A stretch of 5,509 nucleotides of DNA from positions 1 through 5,509 of the forward strand of contig JAAXQI010000035.1 of assembly GCA_012974315.1 (NCBI GenBank). Reading direction: 5' to 3'. This document shows positions 1-5,509 of the stretch, in pieces. The translations under genes were made by a program, and so were the position numbers. This stretch comes from Desulfobacterales bacterium. Lineage in GTDB: Bacteria > Desulfobacterota > Desulfobulbia > Desulfobulbales > BM004. The number at the start of each line of letters is the position of its first letter. Positions within the stretch are counted from its first letter, which is position 1. A model generated the notes under the pieces. It saw nothing but the letters and a program-made list of their open reading frames with translations. It was not told the origin of the DNA and did not search any database.

Positions 1-34
1 GTCTCGTGGGCTCGGAGATGTGTATAAGAGACAG
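1..34. other. Nextera (Tn5) sequencing adapter, not genomic
   Basis: The 34 bases match, as I recall it, the Illumina Nextera read-2 transposase adapter over its full length. The last 19 (positions 16-34, AGATGTGTATAAGAGACAG) are the Tn5 mosaic end used in tagmentation libraries. It lies exactly at the start of the window and the pcm upstream region follows at once, which is what an untrimmed read end leaves on a contig terminus. It should be masked, and nothing in it should be read as a promoter or a transposon of the organism. Confidence 0.97.
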
Positions 35-56
35 ATATAACACTGTTTAAAAAGGC

Positions 57-65
57 GAGGAGGGA
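57..65 (+). promoter_or_regulatory. Ribosome binding site of pcm
   Basis: GAGGAGGGA contains GGAGG at 59-63, ten bases before the ATG at 74. This is a strong Shine-Dalgarno match and it decides the start: internal ATGs at 152 and 188 have no comparable site. The 74 start therefore keeps the hydrophobic N-terminus in the protein. Only about 22 genomic bases lie upstream (35-56), so no promoter can be called. Confidence 0.8.
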
Positions 66-73
66 AGAAAATT

Positions 74-823
74 ATGATTCATCTCTTTACCCAAAGGTCT
101 TTTCTTTTTTTCTATACCTGTTTATGCCTGCTTTTGCCTGGCAGTAATGGTATGGCCTCTGATCAGTACGCAGAACCGCGCCAGAAGATGGTCAGGGCCA
201 TTGAAGCAGATGTTAATGAAACCAGTCTCTATATCAATAAAAAAAGACTTGATGCACGTGTCATGTCAGTCATGGGCAGGGTTGAACGGCATAAGTTCGT
301 GCCTCCCTCCCATCAGTCCTGGGCCTATGCGAATCAGCCATTGCCCATCGGCCACGGTCAGACAATTTCCCAACCTTACATAGTGGCCCTGATGACCGAT
401 CTTATCGGTATTGATCCTGGTGAGAAGGTTCTTGAGATAGGGACGGGCTCAGGTTATCAGGCAGCAGTACTTGCTGAAATGGGAGCCGAGGTATTTACCA
501 TCGAGATCGTTAAACCCCTGGCAAAAGAGGCAGCGAAGCGTTTGGCAGATCTAGGATACAGCCGGGTGAAAACCCGTGAAGGTGACGGGTATTACGGATG
601 GCAGGAAGAAGCCCCTTTTGATGCCATTGTGGTAACAGCAGCGGCCAGCCATATCCCGCCGCCGCTCATTCGCCAGTTAAAACCCGGTGGTGTCATGGTG
701 ATACCGGTGGGCAGCAGGTTCCTGGTGCAGCAACTGGTGCTGGTGTCAAAGAATGAGGCAGGGGATATAACGACCAGGCAGATATTGCCTGTCCGTTTCG
801 TCCCGCTCACCGGGGATCGTTGA
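74..823 (+). CDS. pcm: Protein-L-isoaspartate O-methyltransferase, apparently exported
   Basis: Repairs damaged proteins by methylating L-isoaspartyl residues with S-adenosylmethionine. The 249 residues carry the family signature in order: VPPSHQSWAYANQPLPIGHG with TISQP (residues 76-101), SAM motif I VLEIGTGSGYQA (119-130), the acidic strand VFTIEI (140-145), APFDAIVVTAAA (181-192), LKPGGVMVIPVG (202-213) and the C-terminal VRFVPLTG (240-247). Usual members are near 210 residues. The extra length is N-terminal: a basic start, a hydrophobic stretch SFLFFYTCLCLLLPGS (9-24) and a likely cleavage after NGMA (residue 28). This looks like a Sec signal peptide; there is no convincing lipobox. Periplasmic location is inferred. 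An uncleaved anchor is the alternative. The enzyme call is secure; the export call is moderate. The 822-residue membrane protein gene follows in the same direction after 114 bases. Confidence 0.95.
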   Translation: MIHLFTQRSFLFFYTCLCLLLPGSNGMASDQYAEPRQKMVRAIEADVNETSLYINKKRLDARVMSVMGRVERHKFVPPSHQSWAYANQPLPIGHGQTISQPYIVALMTDLIGIDPGEKVLEIGTGSGYQAAVLAEMGAEVFTIEIVKPLAKEAAKRLADLGYSRVKTREGDGYYGWQEEAPFDAIVVTAAASHIPPPLIRQLKPGGVMVIPVGSRFLVQQLVLVSKNEAGDITTRQILPVRFVPLTGDR

Positions 824-837
824 GCCGGGCCTGTCAA

Positions 838-884
838 ACCATTGTGATGCAGTCTCAATGACACCATTGTGATGCAGTCTCAAT
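838..884 (+). repeat. Two tandem 22-base direct repeats, possible operator
   Basis: Two identical copies of a 22-base unit lie at 838-859 and 863-884, giving a period of 25. The core, ATTGTGATGCAGTCTCAAT (841-859 and 866-884), is an imperfect palindrome: the outer ATTG/CAAT and the inner GA/TC pair, six of nine arm positions. Outer halves of the TCTCAAT type recall Fur-family boxes, but the centre does not fit a canonical Fur site, so no regulator is assigned. Two exact copies upstream of a gene fit a pair of operators; a recent slippage duplication is the plain alternative. Confidence 0.7.
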
Positions 885-896
885 AAAATGTATCAT
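867..896 (+). promoter_or_regulatory. Possible sigma-70 promoter for the 822-residue gene
   Basis: TTGTGA (867-872) and TATCAT (891-896) are separated by 18 bases. They match the consensus hexamers at four and five of six positions. The -35 box and much of the spacer fall inside the second direct repeat, so a repressor bound there would block this promoter. Transcription would start near 903, about 35 bases before the ATG. Such matches are common by chance, so confidence is low. Confidence 0.35.
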
Positions 897-937
897 GTAA
901 ATCTCTGCCTGCAGTTTTTTCCGGTTTGCTTTTTTAA

Positions 938-3406
938 ATGGACATACCTGAGAATAAACCCTCTATGGAAAAGATAGCACCTAACAGTCTTCAGGATTCC
1001 TTCCCACCCCGTCTAACAGTATTTCTAGTTTCGGCAATGGCGCTCTCCTACGAGATTCTTCTCATGCGTCTTTTTTCCATTGTTCAGTATCATCATTTTG
1101 CCTATATGGTCATAAGTCTTGCCCTGCTCGGCTATGGTGCGAGCGGCTCCTTTCTGGCTTTTTTCAAGCAGCGCCTTCTTCGGTATTTTCCTGTATCCCT
1201 TATTGCCAATATACTCCTTTTTGGCATAGCTGCTGTGGCCTGTTATCTCGGCGGCCAGCATTTGCTCTTCAATCCTGACGAAATACTCTGGGACAACCGG
1301 CAATGGCTGAAGCTGTTTGTGCTTTACCTTCTCCTTGCCCTGCCCTTTTTTTTCGCGGCAAACTGCATAGCGTTGACATTTTCCCAGTACAGGCAGAGGA
1401 TTTCAGAAATCTATGCTGCTGATCTTTTCGGTGCAGGCCTGGGCTCCATCTTCATCATAGGGCTGCTGTTTCTGGCCTTCCCGCAAAAGATTCTGCTCCT
1501 CCTGGGCAGCATGATTATTGCAATTCCTGCAATTACCTGGCTGGAGATGCGCTTAAAACCCAGGCGATGGGCCATTTTATTTTTGGGTTTAGCTGCAATT
1601 GCTTTATTGCTTCCCCCGTCCTGGAAAGGACTTATAATCTCTCCGTATAAGGGTTTAAGCCAGCAGATGCGCATTCCAGGCAGCCGGATTGTTGAGGAGC
1701 GATCAAGCCCGCTGGCACTGTTAACCGTTGTTGAGAGCAGCATGGTGCCATTCAGGTATGCGCCGGGGTTGAGTCTTGCTGCTGAGATTGAACCGCCGGA
1801 GCAACTCGGCATATTTATGGATGGCGATTCCTTAAACGTTATTACCCGGTTTCCGGATGACACGAAAAGACTCGCTCATCTCGATATGGTCACCTCGGCC
1901 CTGCCGTATCATTTGAGGCAGCTGCAGGATATTCTGATTCTTGGTGGTGGTACCGGTTCTGATATACTTCAGGCCCTTAATTTCGATGTCCCCGATATCT
2001 CGGCAGTTGAACTCAATCCACAGGTTGTAGAACTGGTAAGGGAGAGGGCGGAATTTTCCGGCAACCTCTTTGACCGTGACAACGTTCACATCCATATAGG
2101 TGAGGCACGGAGTTTCGTGGCCGGGAGCTCAAAAACATTTGACCTTATACAGCTTCCAATTCTCGATTCATTCAGCAGTTCAGCAGCAGGACTTTATGGT
2201 CTGAATGAGAATTACCTTTATACAATCGAAGCATTGCAGGAATATATCAGGCATCTTTCTCCTTCAGGGTATCTCTGTATGAGCCGTTGGGTCAAACTAC
2301 CGCCGCGGGACACCTTAAAGCTTTTTGTAACAGCAATTGAAGTTCTTGAAGGACTTGGGGTAAGTGATCCGGAAAACCACCTTGTCATGATCCGCAGTTG
2401 GCAATCAAGTTCCCTGCTCATAAAGAAGTCCGCCTTTAATGAAGCTGAAATTGCAGCAGTGAGGAAGTTCTGCAGCAAGCGTCTCTTTGATCTTGTCTAC
2501 TATCCCGGCATGCAAGCCCATGAGGCCAACCGTTTTAATATCCTCCTCGTACCATACTTTCATCAAGGTGCTGTCAGTCTGCTGGGAGAGGACTCCAATA
2601 CGTTTATCAAAAGGTATAAGTTTAACATCATGCCCTCCACTGACGACAGGCCGTATTTTTCGAATTTTTTCAAGTGGCAGACCCTGCCCGAGATAGTAAG
2701 GCTCAAAGGCCAGGGAGGCATCGTGCTCCTTGAGTCAGGGTACCTGATCCTCGTAATAACCCTGATCCAGGCAGTATTTGCCAGTCTCATTCTTATCCTC
2801 CTGCCCGTACTGTGCAGGACCCATGACAAGGTTCAGGCAAGTACCTGGAGTCGACCACGAATAGCTTTATACTTTTTTGCAATAGGGTTTGGTTTTCTTT
2901 TTCTGGAGATTGCTTTTATCCAGAAATTTATTCTCTACCTGGGACATCCCCTGTATGCAGCAGCAGTTGTCCTGGCAATCTTTTTAGTTTTTGCCGGGCT
3001 GGGAAGCCAGTTTGCCCAGCGCCAGCGTTTTCATGCAATATGGCCTGTTATAATTATTTTGAGCCTTGGCGTTCTTGAATTAATTGCATCAGGAATGCTG
3101 TTCAATGTGCTCAGTGGGCTGGCAGGCCCTATGAAAGTTTTCGTGGCTGTTGTCATGCTTGGACCTCTGGCCTTTTGCATGGGAATGCCCTTTCCGCTGG
3201 CATTGACAGAGATTGGCGCGGATGTGCCTGACCTGATTCCCTGGGCCTGGGCTGTGAACGGCTGTGCTTCAGTTATTGCTGCTGTGCTTGCCACTCTGCT
3301 GGCCGTTCATTTTGGATTTGCTGTGGTTGTTTTGATAGCGCTTGCTCTCTATGGGATAGCTGCAGCGACCTTTCCAGTTAGGCAAAAAGTGAGCTTCACA
3401 CCATAA
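938..3406 (+). CDS. Polytopic membrane protein with spermidine-synthase-like domain
   Basis: 822 residues in three parts. Residues 26-226 hold about seven membrane helices. Residues 245-580 form a soluble spermidine-synthase-like Rossmann domain: IFMDGDS (292-298), HLDM (314-317), the nucleotide loop ILGGGTGSDIL (334-344), AVELNP (356-361), GEARSF (388-393), FDLIQLPILD (401-410) and STDDRPYF (567-574), a motif I associate with this family. Residues 600-811 hold about seven more helices, with GMPFPLAL (749-756) and PWAWAVNG (768-775). It belongs to the 'spermidine synthase-like, membrane-fused' group, whose reaction I do not know to be established. The proton-acceptor Asp of true SpeE (…I.VDS.D) aligns with Pro407, so polyamine synthesis is doubtful. 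Positively charged loops place the soluble domain outside. The start is the first in-frame ATG after a TAA at 935; no Shine-Dalgarno is visible, and ATG 965 is an alternative. Confidence 0.88.
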   Translation: MDIPENKPSMEKIAPNSLQDSFPPRLTVFLVSAMALSYEILLMRLFSIVQYHHFAYMVISLALLGYGASGSFLAFFKQRLLRYFPVSLIANILLFGIAAVACYLGGQHLLFNPDEILWDNRQWLKLFVLYLLLALPFFFAANCIALTFSQYRQRISEIYAADLFGAGLGSIFIIGLLFLAFPQKILLLLGSMIIAIPAITWLEMRLKPRRWAILFLGLAAIALLLPPSWKGLIISPYKGLSQQMRIPGSRIVEERSSPLALLTVVESSMVPFRYAPGLSLAAEIEPPEQLGIFMDGDSLNVITRFPDDTKRLAHLDMVTSALPYHLRQLQDILILGGGTGSDILQALNFDVPDISAVELNPQVVELVRERAEFSGNLFDRDNVHIHIGEARSFVAGSSKTFDLIQLPILDSFSSSAAGLYGLNENYLYTIEALQEYIRHLSPSGYLCMSRWVKLPPRDTLKLFVTAIEVLEGLGVSDPENHLVMIRSWQSSSLLIKKSAFNEAEIAAVRKFCSKRLFDLVYYPGMQAHEANRFNILLVPYFHQGAVSLLGEDSNTFIKRYKFNIMPSTDDRPYFSNFFKWQTLPEIVRLKGQGGIVLLESGYLILVITLIQAVFASLILILLPVLCRTHDKVQASTWSRPRIALYFFAIGFGFLFLEIAFIQKFILYLGHPLYAAAVVLAIFLVFAGLGSQFAQRQRFHAIWPVIIILSLGVLELIASGMLFNVLSGLAGPMKVFVAVVMLGPLAFCMGMPFPLALTEIGADVPDLIPWAWAVNGCASVIAAVLATLLAVHFGFAVVVLIALALYGIAAATFPVRQKVSFTP

Positions 3407-3479
3407 ACCCGCCGCCGTCTACCGGGATGTACTGCCCGGTGATGTGATCTGCCATATCCGAGGCCAAAAACATCGAAAT
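3396..3479 (-). pseudogene. C-terminal remnant of a short-chain dehydrogenase/reductase
   Basis: The minus strand encodes, up to a TGA at 3396, FLASDMADHITGQYIPVDGG followed by GFMV. FLASD…TGQ…VDGG is the conserved tail of classical SDR enzymes such as FabG-type 3-oxoacyl reductases. Only about 27 of a usual 250 residues remain. The frame runs on upstream without SDR likeness, into GGGGTCTGTCCCC repeat material from 3481. The NAD-binding GxxxGxG and the catalytic Tyr-xxx-Lys are absent from the window. The remnant converges on the 822-residue gene and overlaps its last 11 bases. It cannot encode a working enzyme. The cut may be a real deletion or insertion, or an assembly join at a dispersed repeat. 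Confidence 0.75.
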
Positions 3480-3480
3480 C

Positions 3481-3516
3481 GGGGTCTGTCCCCTTTTGCT
3501 GTTCTTTTTGTTTTTT
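3481..3516 (+). terminator. Weak candidate terminator after the 822-residue gene
   Basis: GGGG (3481-3484), a five-base loop and CCCC (3490-3493) form a short stem, followed by TTTT and then a T-rich run to 3516. Orientation suits the plus-strand gene ending at 3406. A four-pair stem is short for an intrinsic terminator, and the palindrome may belong to the repeat element instead. Confidence 0.25.
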
Positions 3517-3517
3517 C

Positions 3518-3559
3518 CCTTGAGCCTTGAGCCGTGCGCCGTGCGCCCTGTGCCTTCTA
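3518..3559 (+). repeat. Degenerate 7-base tandem repeat, six units
   Basis: The sequence divides into consecutive heptads CCTTGAG, CCTTGAG, CCGTGCG, CCGTGCG, CCCTGTG and a decayed CCTTCTA. The shared pattern is CC-N-TG-N-G. Adjacent identical pairs show copying in steps of one unit, with drift afterwards. It lies between the two TCTGTCCCC motifs. A 7-base period is not coding-like, and no gene is placed here. Confidence 0.75.
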
Positions 3560-3595
3560 TAAATAAATCTGTCCCCAATTTTCCGGGCAACCCCA

Positions 3596-5389
3596 TTAAG
3601 AGATTTTTACCATCTTGTAGAATCTACAATTGCGGCAGTTATCTGTTTTTTGGGCAAACGTGCCTTGAATTTTACCGGCACAGAGGGTACCGGCGACGGC
3701 CCAACACACTTGTCCGAAATGAGGATAGGCAGGACATTTCATCTCCTCATTAACATCTCTGCCGCACTGCATGTGTTCCCAGCATGGCACATTTTCTACC
3801 TCCTCATCGCTCTGATATGGGAAAAACATACTGACGGTCAGCCCCTTTTCGCTGCTATTTTTTGCCTGGATGAAACCGCCGTGTTCTTCAACTATCTTTC
3901 TGCTGATGGACAGTCCCAGTCCTGTGCCGTGGCCAATTTTCTTAGTTGTATAAAAAGGCTCGAAAATAAGAGGAAGCATTTCTTCGGGGATGCCTTCACC
4001 AGAGTCGGAGATATGTACAGCAACATAGGTGATATCGTTTGCCTGCTCCTTTTGGGTGGTGACCGTTAAAGTGCCCCCGTCCGACATGGCGTCGATGGCA
4101 TTGGATATCAAATTGTTGGCCGCTTGCTCCAACTGATCCTTATCAATAAGCACAGGCAAATCTGTCTCATATAGGACTTTGATGTTTATTGACTGCTCCT
4201 TACAGTTTTCTCTAAAGAGGTTGACGGATTTTTCAATAATCTTATTCACGCTGACTTTTTTAAAATGAAATCGTGCTTCACGAGAAAAGGTCAGGACGTC
4301 GCTCAATACATGTTCGAGCCGGTCTGCTTCAGAAACAATGATTTCCGCATATTCCTTATGCTTTTTTTCAGTGACACTTTTCAGTAATCGCCGTCCGAAA
4401 CCGCCCAGGGCGCTGAGAGGATTTCGTATTTCATGGGCTACATCAGCAGTGAGGCGTCCAAGAGAAGCCAGCTTTTCCGCCTGGATGAGTTTATCCTGAG
4501 TCCTCATGATTTCCCGTGTCTTTTTGGCCACTTCTTCCTCAAGACTCTGGGTCCATTTCTCCATCCTCTGCCTGGCAATCTTCAGTTCCTCTGTCATGGA
4601 GTTGAAGGTGGAGGCAAGCCTGCCTATCTCATCATTGGAAAGTATATTGACCTTCTGCTCCATGTCCCCGGAAGAGACTCGCTGCATACCTATTGTCAGA
4701 CTGGCTAATGGTTTTAGTACAATCCTCCATAATATGATGCTCAAGACAACTGCTGTAACTGCAACCACGAGCAAGATGTAAAGCAGAATGCCGGCAATCT
4801 GGTTGCTGATCCTATTATCAATTGCCTGGAGAGAAAAATCAGTTAGAAGAATGCCAAGTACTTGCTGTTCACTGCCATGAGTATGGCATGCAGCTGTATA
4901 ACAATCTGGTTCATTGTATATCGGCTCCGCAAAGGTCATGACTCTGCTGCCATCGGGCTTCTCATAGATTGCCCATCTGTTTTTCAGCAACAAATCCTGA
5001 AGTAGCTTGTCATCTTCATTATGACAGCCGGTACATGAAAGCGAGTTTTTTGCTATGCTGTTACCCACTTCTTCCAGGGTTGAGGAGTAGAAAATACGGC
5101 CGAAATGATCGAGTATACGAACTCCTTCGATGGACTCGGAAGTTCCGAAAAATTCAAGCGTTTCCTGGATGACCTCTCGCCTGACCGTAAGCATATCGTA
5201 GCGTATGGATTTTCTCATCAGCTCCGAAAAGGTGGTGATGTATAAGAGAGCATCCGCCATTGAGTTTTTCTTTTCAGTCTGGATAGTGGTGAACAGCGAT
5301 ATGGAAGTTCCCAGCACAGTGAGTACGCTGATGGCAATGACCAGCTTGCCGGTAAGTGATCTGGTGATGCGATGCAGAAAGCCAGGCAT
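3596..5389 (-). CDS. Membrane histidine kinase with c-type haem sensor and two-CW tail
   Basis: A 597-residue sensor kinase, numbered from the ATG at 5389. Helices at about 14-34 and 198-221 enclose a periplasmic sensor with CTGCH (119-123) and CYTAACH (163-169), a CxxCH and a CX4CH haem-attachment motif. A HAMP domain (about 221-270) and coiled coil (274-307) follow. The H-box AHEIRNP carries phospho-acceptor His319; the N-box is at 418-435 (Asn430), with DSGEGIP (462-468), FEPFYTTK (476-483) and GHGTGLGLS (486-494), so the catalytic core is complete. The tail (535-589) has seven Cys in a PCWE…C…C…VCW…C…CRNC pattern, the two-CW domain, probably metal- or redox-binding. Expected role: redox or ligand sensing with phosphotransfer to a regulator not in this window. 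A GTG at 5473 would add 28 residues, but its purine-rich site abuts the codon and the extension resembles nothing typical; ATG 5389 has GGGAAAG nine bases upstream. Confidence 0.92.
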   Translation of the reverse strand: MPGFLHRITRSLTGKLVIAISVLTVLGTSISLFTTIQTEKKNSMADALLYITTFSELMRKSIRYDMLTVRREVIQETLEFFGTSESIEGVRILDHFGRIFYSSTLEEVGNSIAKNSLSCTGCHNEDDKLLQDLLLKNRWAIYEKPDGSRVMTFAEPIYNEPDCYTAACHTHGSEQQVLGILLTDFSLQAIDNRISNQIAGILLYILLVVAVTAVVLSIILWRIVLKPLASLTIGMQRVSSGDMEQKVNILSNDEIGRLASTFNSMTEELKIARQRMEKWTQSLEEEVAKKTREIMRTQDKLIQAEKLASLGRLTADVAHEIRNPLSALGGFGRRLLKSVTEKKHKEYAEIIVSEADRLEHVLSDVLTFSREARFHFKKVSVNKIIEKSVNLFRENCKEQSINIKVLYETDLPVLIDKDQLEQAANNLISNAIDAMSDGGTLTVTTQKEQANDITYVAVHISDSGEGIPEEMLPLIFEPFYTTKKIGHGTGLGLSISRKIVEEHGGFIQAKNSSEKGLTVSMFFPYQSDEEVENVPCWEHMQCGRDVNEEMKCPAYPHFGQVCWAVAGTLCAGKIQGTFAQKTDNCRNCRFYKMVKIS

Positions 5390-5494
5390 ATTGTACAACT
5401 TTCCCAAGCAGGATCTGATAGTTAACCCTCGGTTACGGTTGCTCAGGTTGTTTGCCGCCGGGGGTAATGTCACCTCTTCTTGTATATATTTTTT

Positions 5495-5500
5495 ATTATA
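5495..5500 (-). promoter_or_regulatory. Possible -10 box for the histidine kinase
   Basis: The minus strand has a perfect TATAAT here. The -35 hexamer would fall beyond the window end, so only half of the promoter can be judged, and the surrounding A/T-rich run (5477-5502) makes chance matches likely. A start near 5488 would give a leader of about 100 bases to the ATG at 5389. Apart from this box the leader 5390-5494 shows only the alternative GTG frame and a small inverted repeat (TAACC 5423-5427, GGTTA 5431-5435). Confidence 0.35.
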
Positions 5501-5509
5501 TTACGAACC

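Larger units (their letters stand above)
3475..3582. repeat. Intergenic repeat element bounded by TCTGTCCCC motifs
   Basis: This stretch has no gene and is built of short repeats. TCTGTCCCC occurs at 3485-3493, inside the small palindrome GGGGTCTGTCCCC (3481-3493), and again at 3568-3576 within AAATCTGTCCCCAATTTT. Both copies have the same orientation, 83 bases apart, with A/T-rich edges. A T-rich tract and a 7-base tandem repeat lie between them. From memory, motifs of this GGGGACAGA type recur in many proteobacterial genomes near REP-associated (Y1) transposases; no transposase is present here. I call it a probable dispersed, possibly mobilised, repeat on that weak basis. Confidence 0.5.

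Noticed and set aside
1411..1863. A 150-codon minus-strand open frame inside the 822-residue gene.
   Set aside because: It is antisense to well-supported coding sequence of membrane helices and the soluble domain, and its translation looks like shadow composition.
938..3406. Annotating the 822-residue gene as speE (spermidine synthase).
   Set aside because: The fold is similar, but the catalytic Asp position holds Pro, the domain is flanked by about 14 membrane helices, and no polyamine gene is nearby.
3421..3440. ACCGGG (3421-3426) and CCCGGT (3435-3440) as a terminator hairpin after the 822-residue gene.
   Set aside because: The stem is a by-product of the SDR codons for TGQYIPV, and no T-run follows on either strand.
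3518..3559. The heptad array as a CRISPR fragment.
   Set aside because: Units are 7 bases, adjacent and decaying, with no spacers of constant length and no cas genes.
3650..4069. A 139-codon plus-strand open frame opposite the kinase C-terminal half.
   Set aside because: It lies wholly antisense to the conserved kinase core, shows no recognisable motif and has no good ribosome binding site.
5237..5250. GATGTATAAGAGAG, which resembles part of the Tn5 mosaic end.
   Set aside because: Only TATAAGAGA and a few flanking bases match, and it encodes kinase residues in frame without a break, so it is chance likeness rather than a second adapter.

Overview
The window reads as one end of a metagenomic or draft contig from a Gram-negative bacterium, most likely a deltaproteobacterium (Desulfobacterota or a relative). 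Three things point there: an exported-type L-isoaspartyl methyltransferase, a large membrane protein with a spermidine-synthase-like domain, and a sensor kinase with two c-type haem motifs and a C-terminal two-CW cysteine domain. This is inference from protein style; there is no rRNA or marker gene. Base composition is moderate and similar across the three genes. The first 34 bases are not genomic: they match the Illumina Nextera read-2 transposase adapter ending in the Tn5 mosaic end, so the real sequence starts at 35 and the contig is cut just upstream of pcm.

Layout. 74-823 (+) is pcm, with a strong ribosome binding site and an apparent signal peptide. 824-937 is a 114-base gap holding two copies of a 22-base direct repeat (period 25); the second copy overlaps a possible promoter for the next gene. 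938-3406 (+) encodes an 822-residue protein: about seven membrane helices, a spermidine-synthase-like fold, then about seven more helices. 3396-3479 (-) is the last 27 codons of a short-chain dehydrogenase, otherwise missing. 3480-3595 is non-coding repeat material: two TCTGTCCCC motifs flanking a degenerate 7-base tandem repeat. 3596-5389 (-) is a membrane histidine kinase converging on that region. 5390-5509 is its leader, with a TATAAT box near the window end.

How they fit. pcm and the 822-residue gene are in the same direction and both have S-adenosylmethionine-type Rossmann folds. By signal peptide and by the positive-inside rule, both catalytic domains look periplasmic. If true, this implies chemistry with an S-adenosyl-type cofactor outside the cytoplasm, which would be unusual; it is a hypothesis. 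The kinase probably senses redox state, ligand or metal through its haem motifs and Cys-rich tail. No response regulator is visible in the window. The truncated dehydrogenase next to dispersed-type repeat material marks a rearrangement in the genome or in the assembly.
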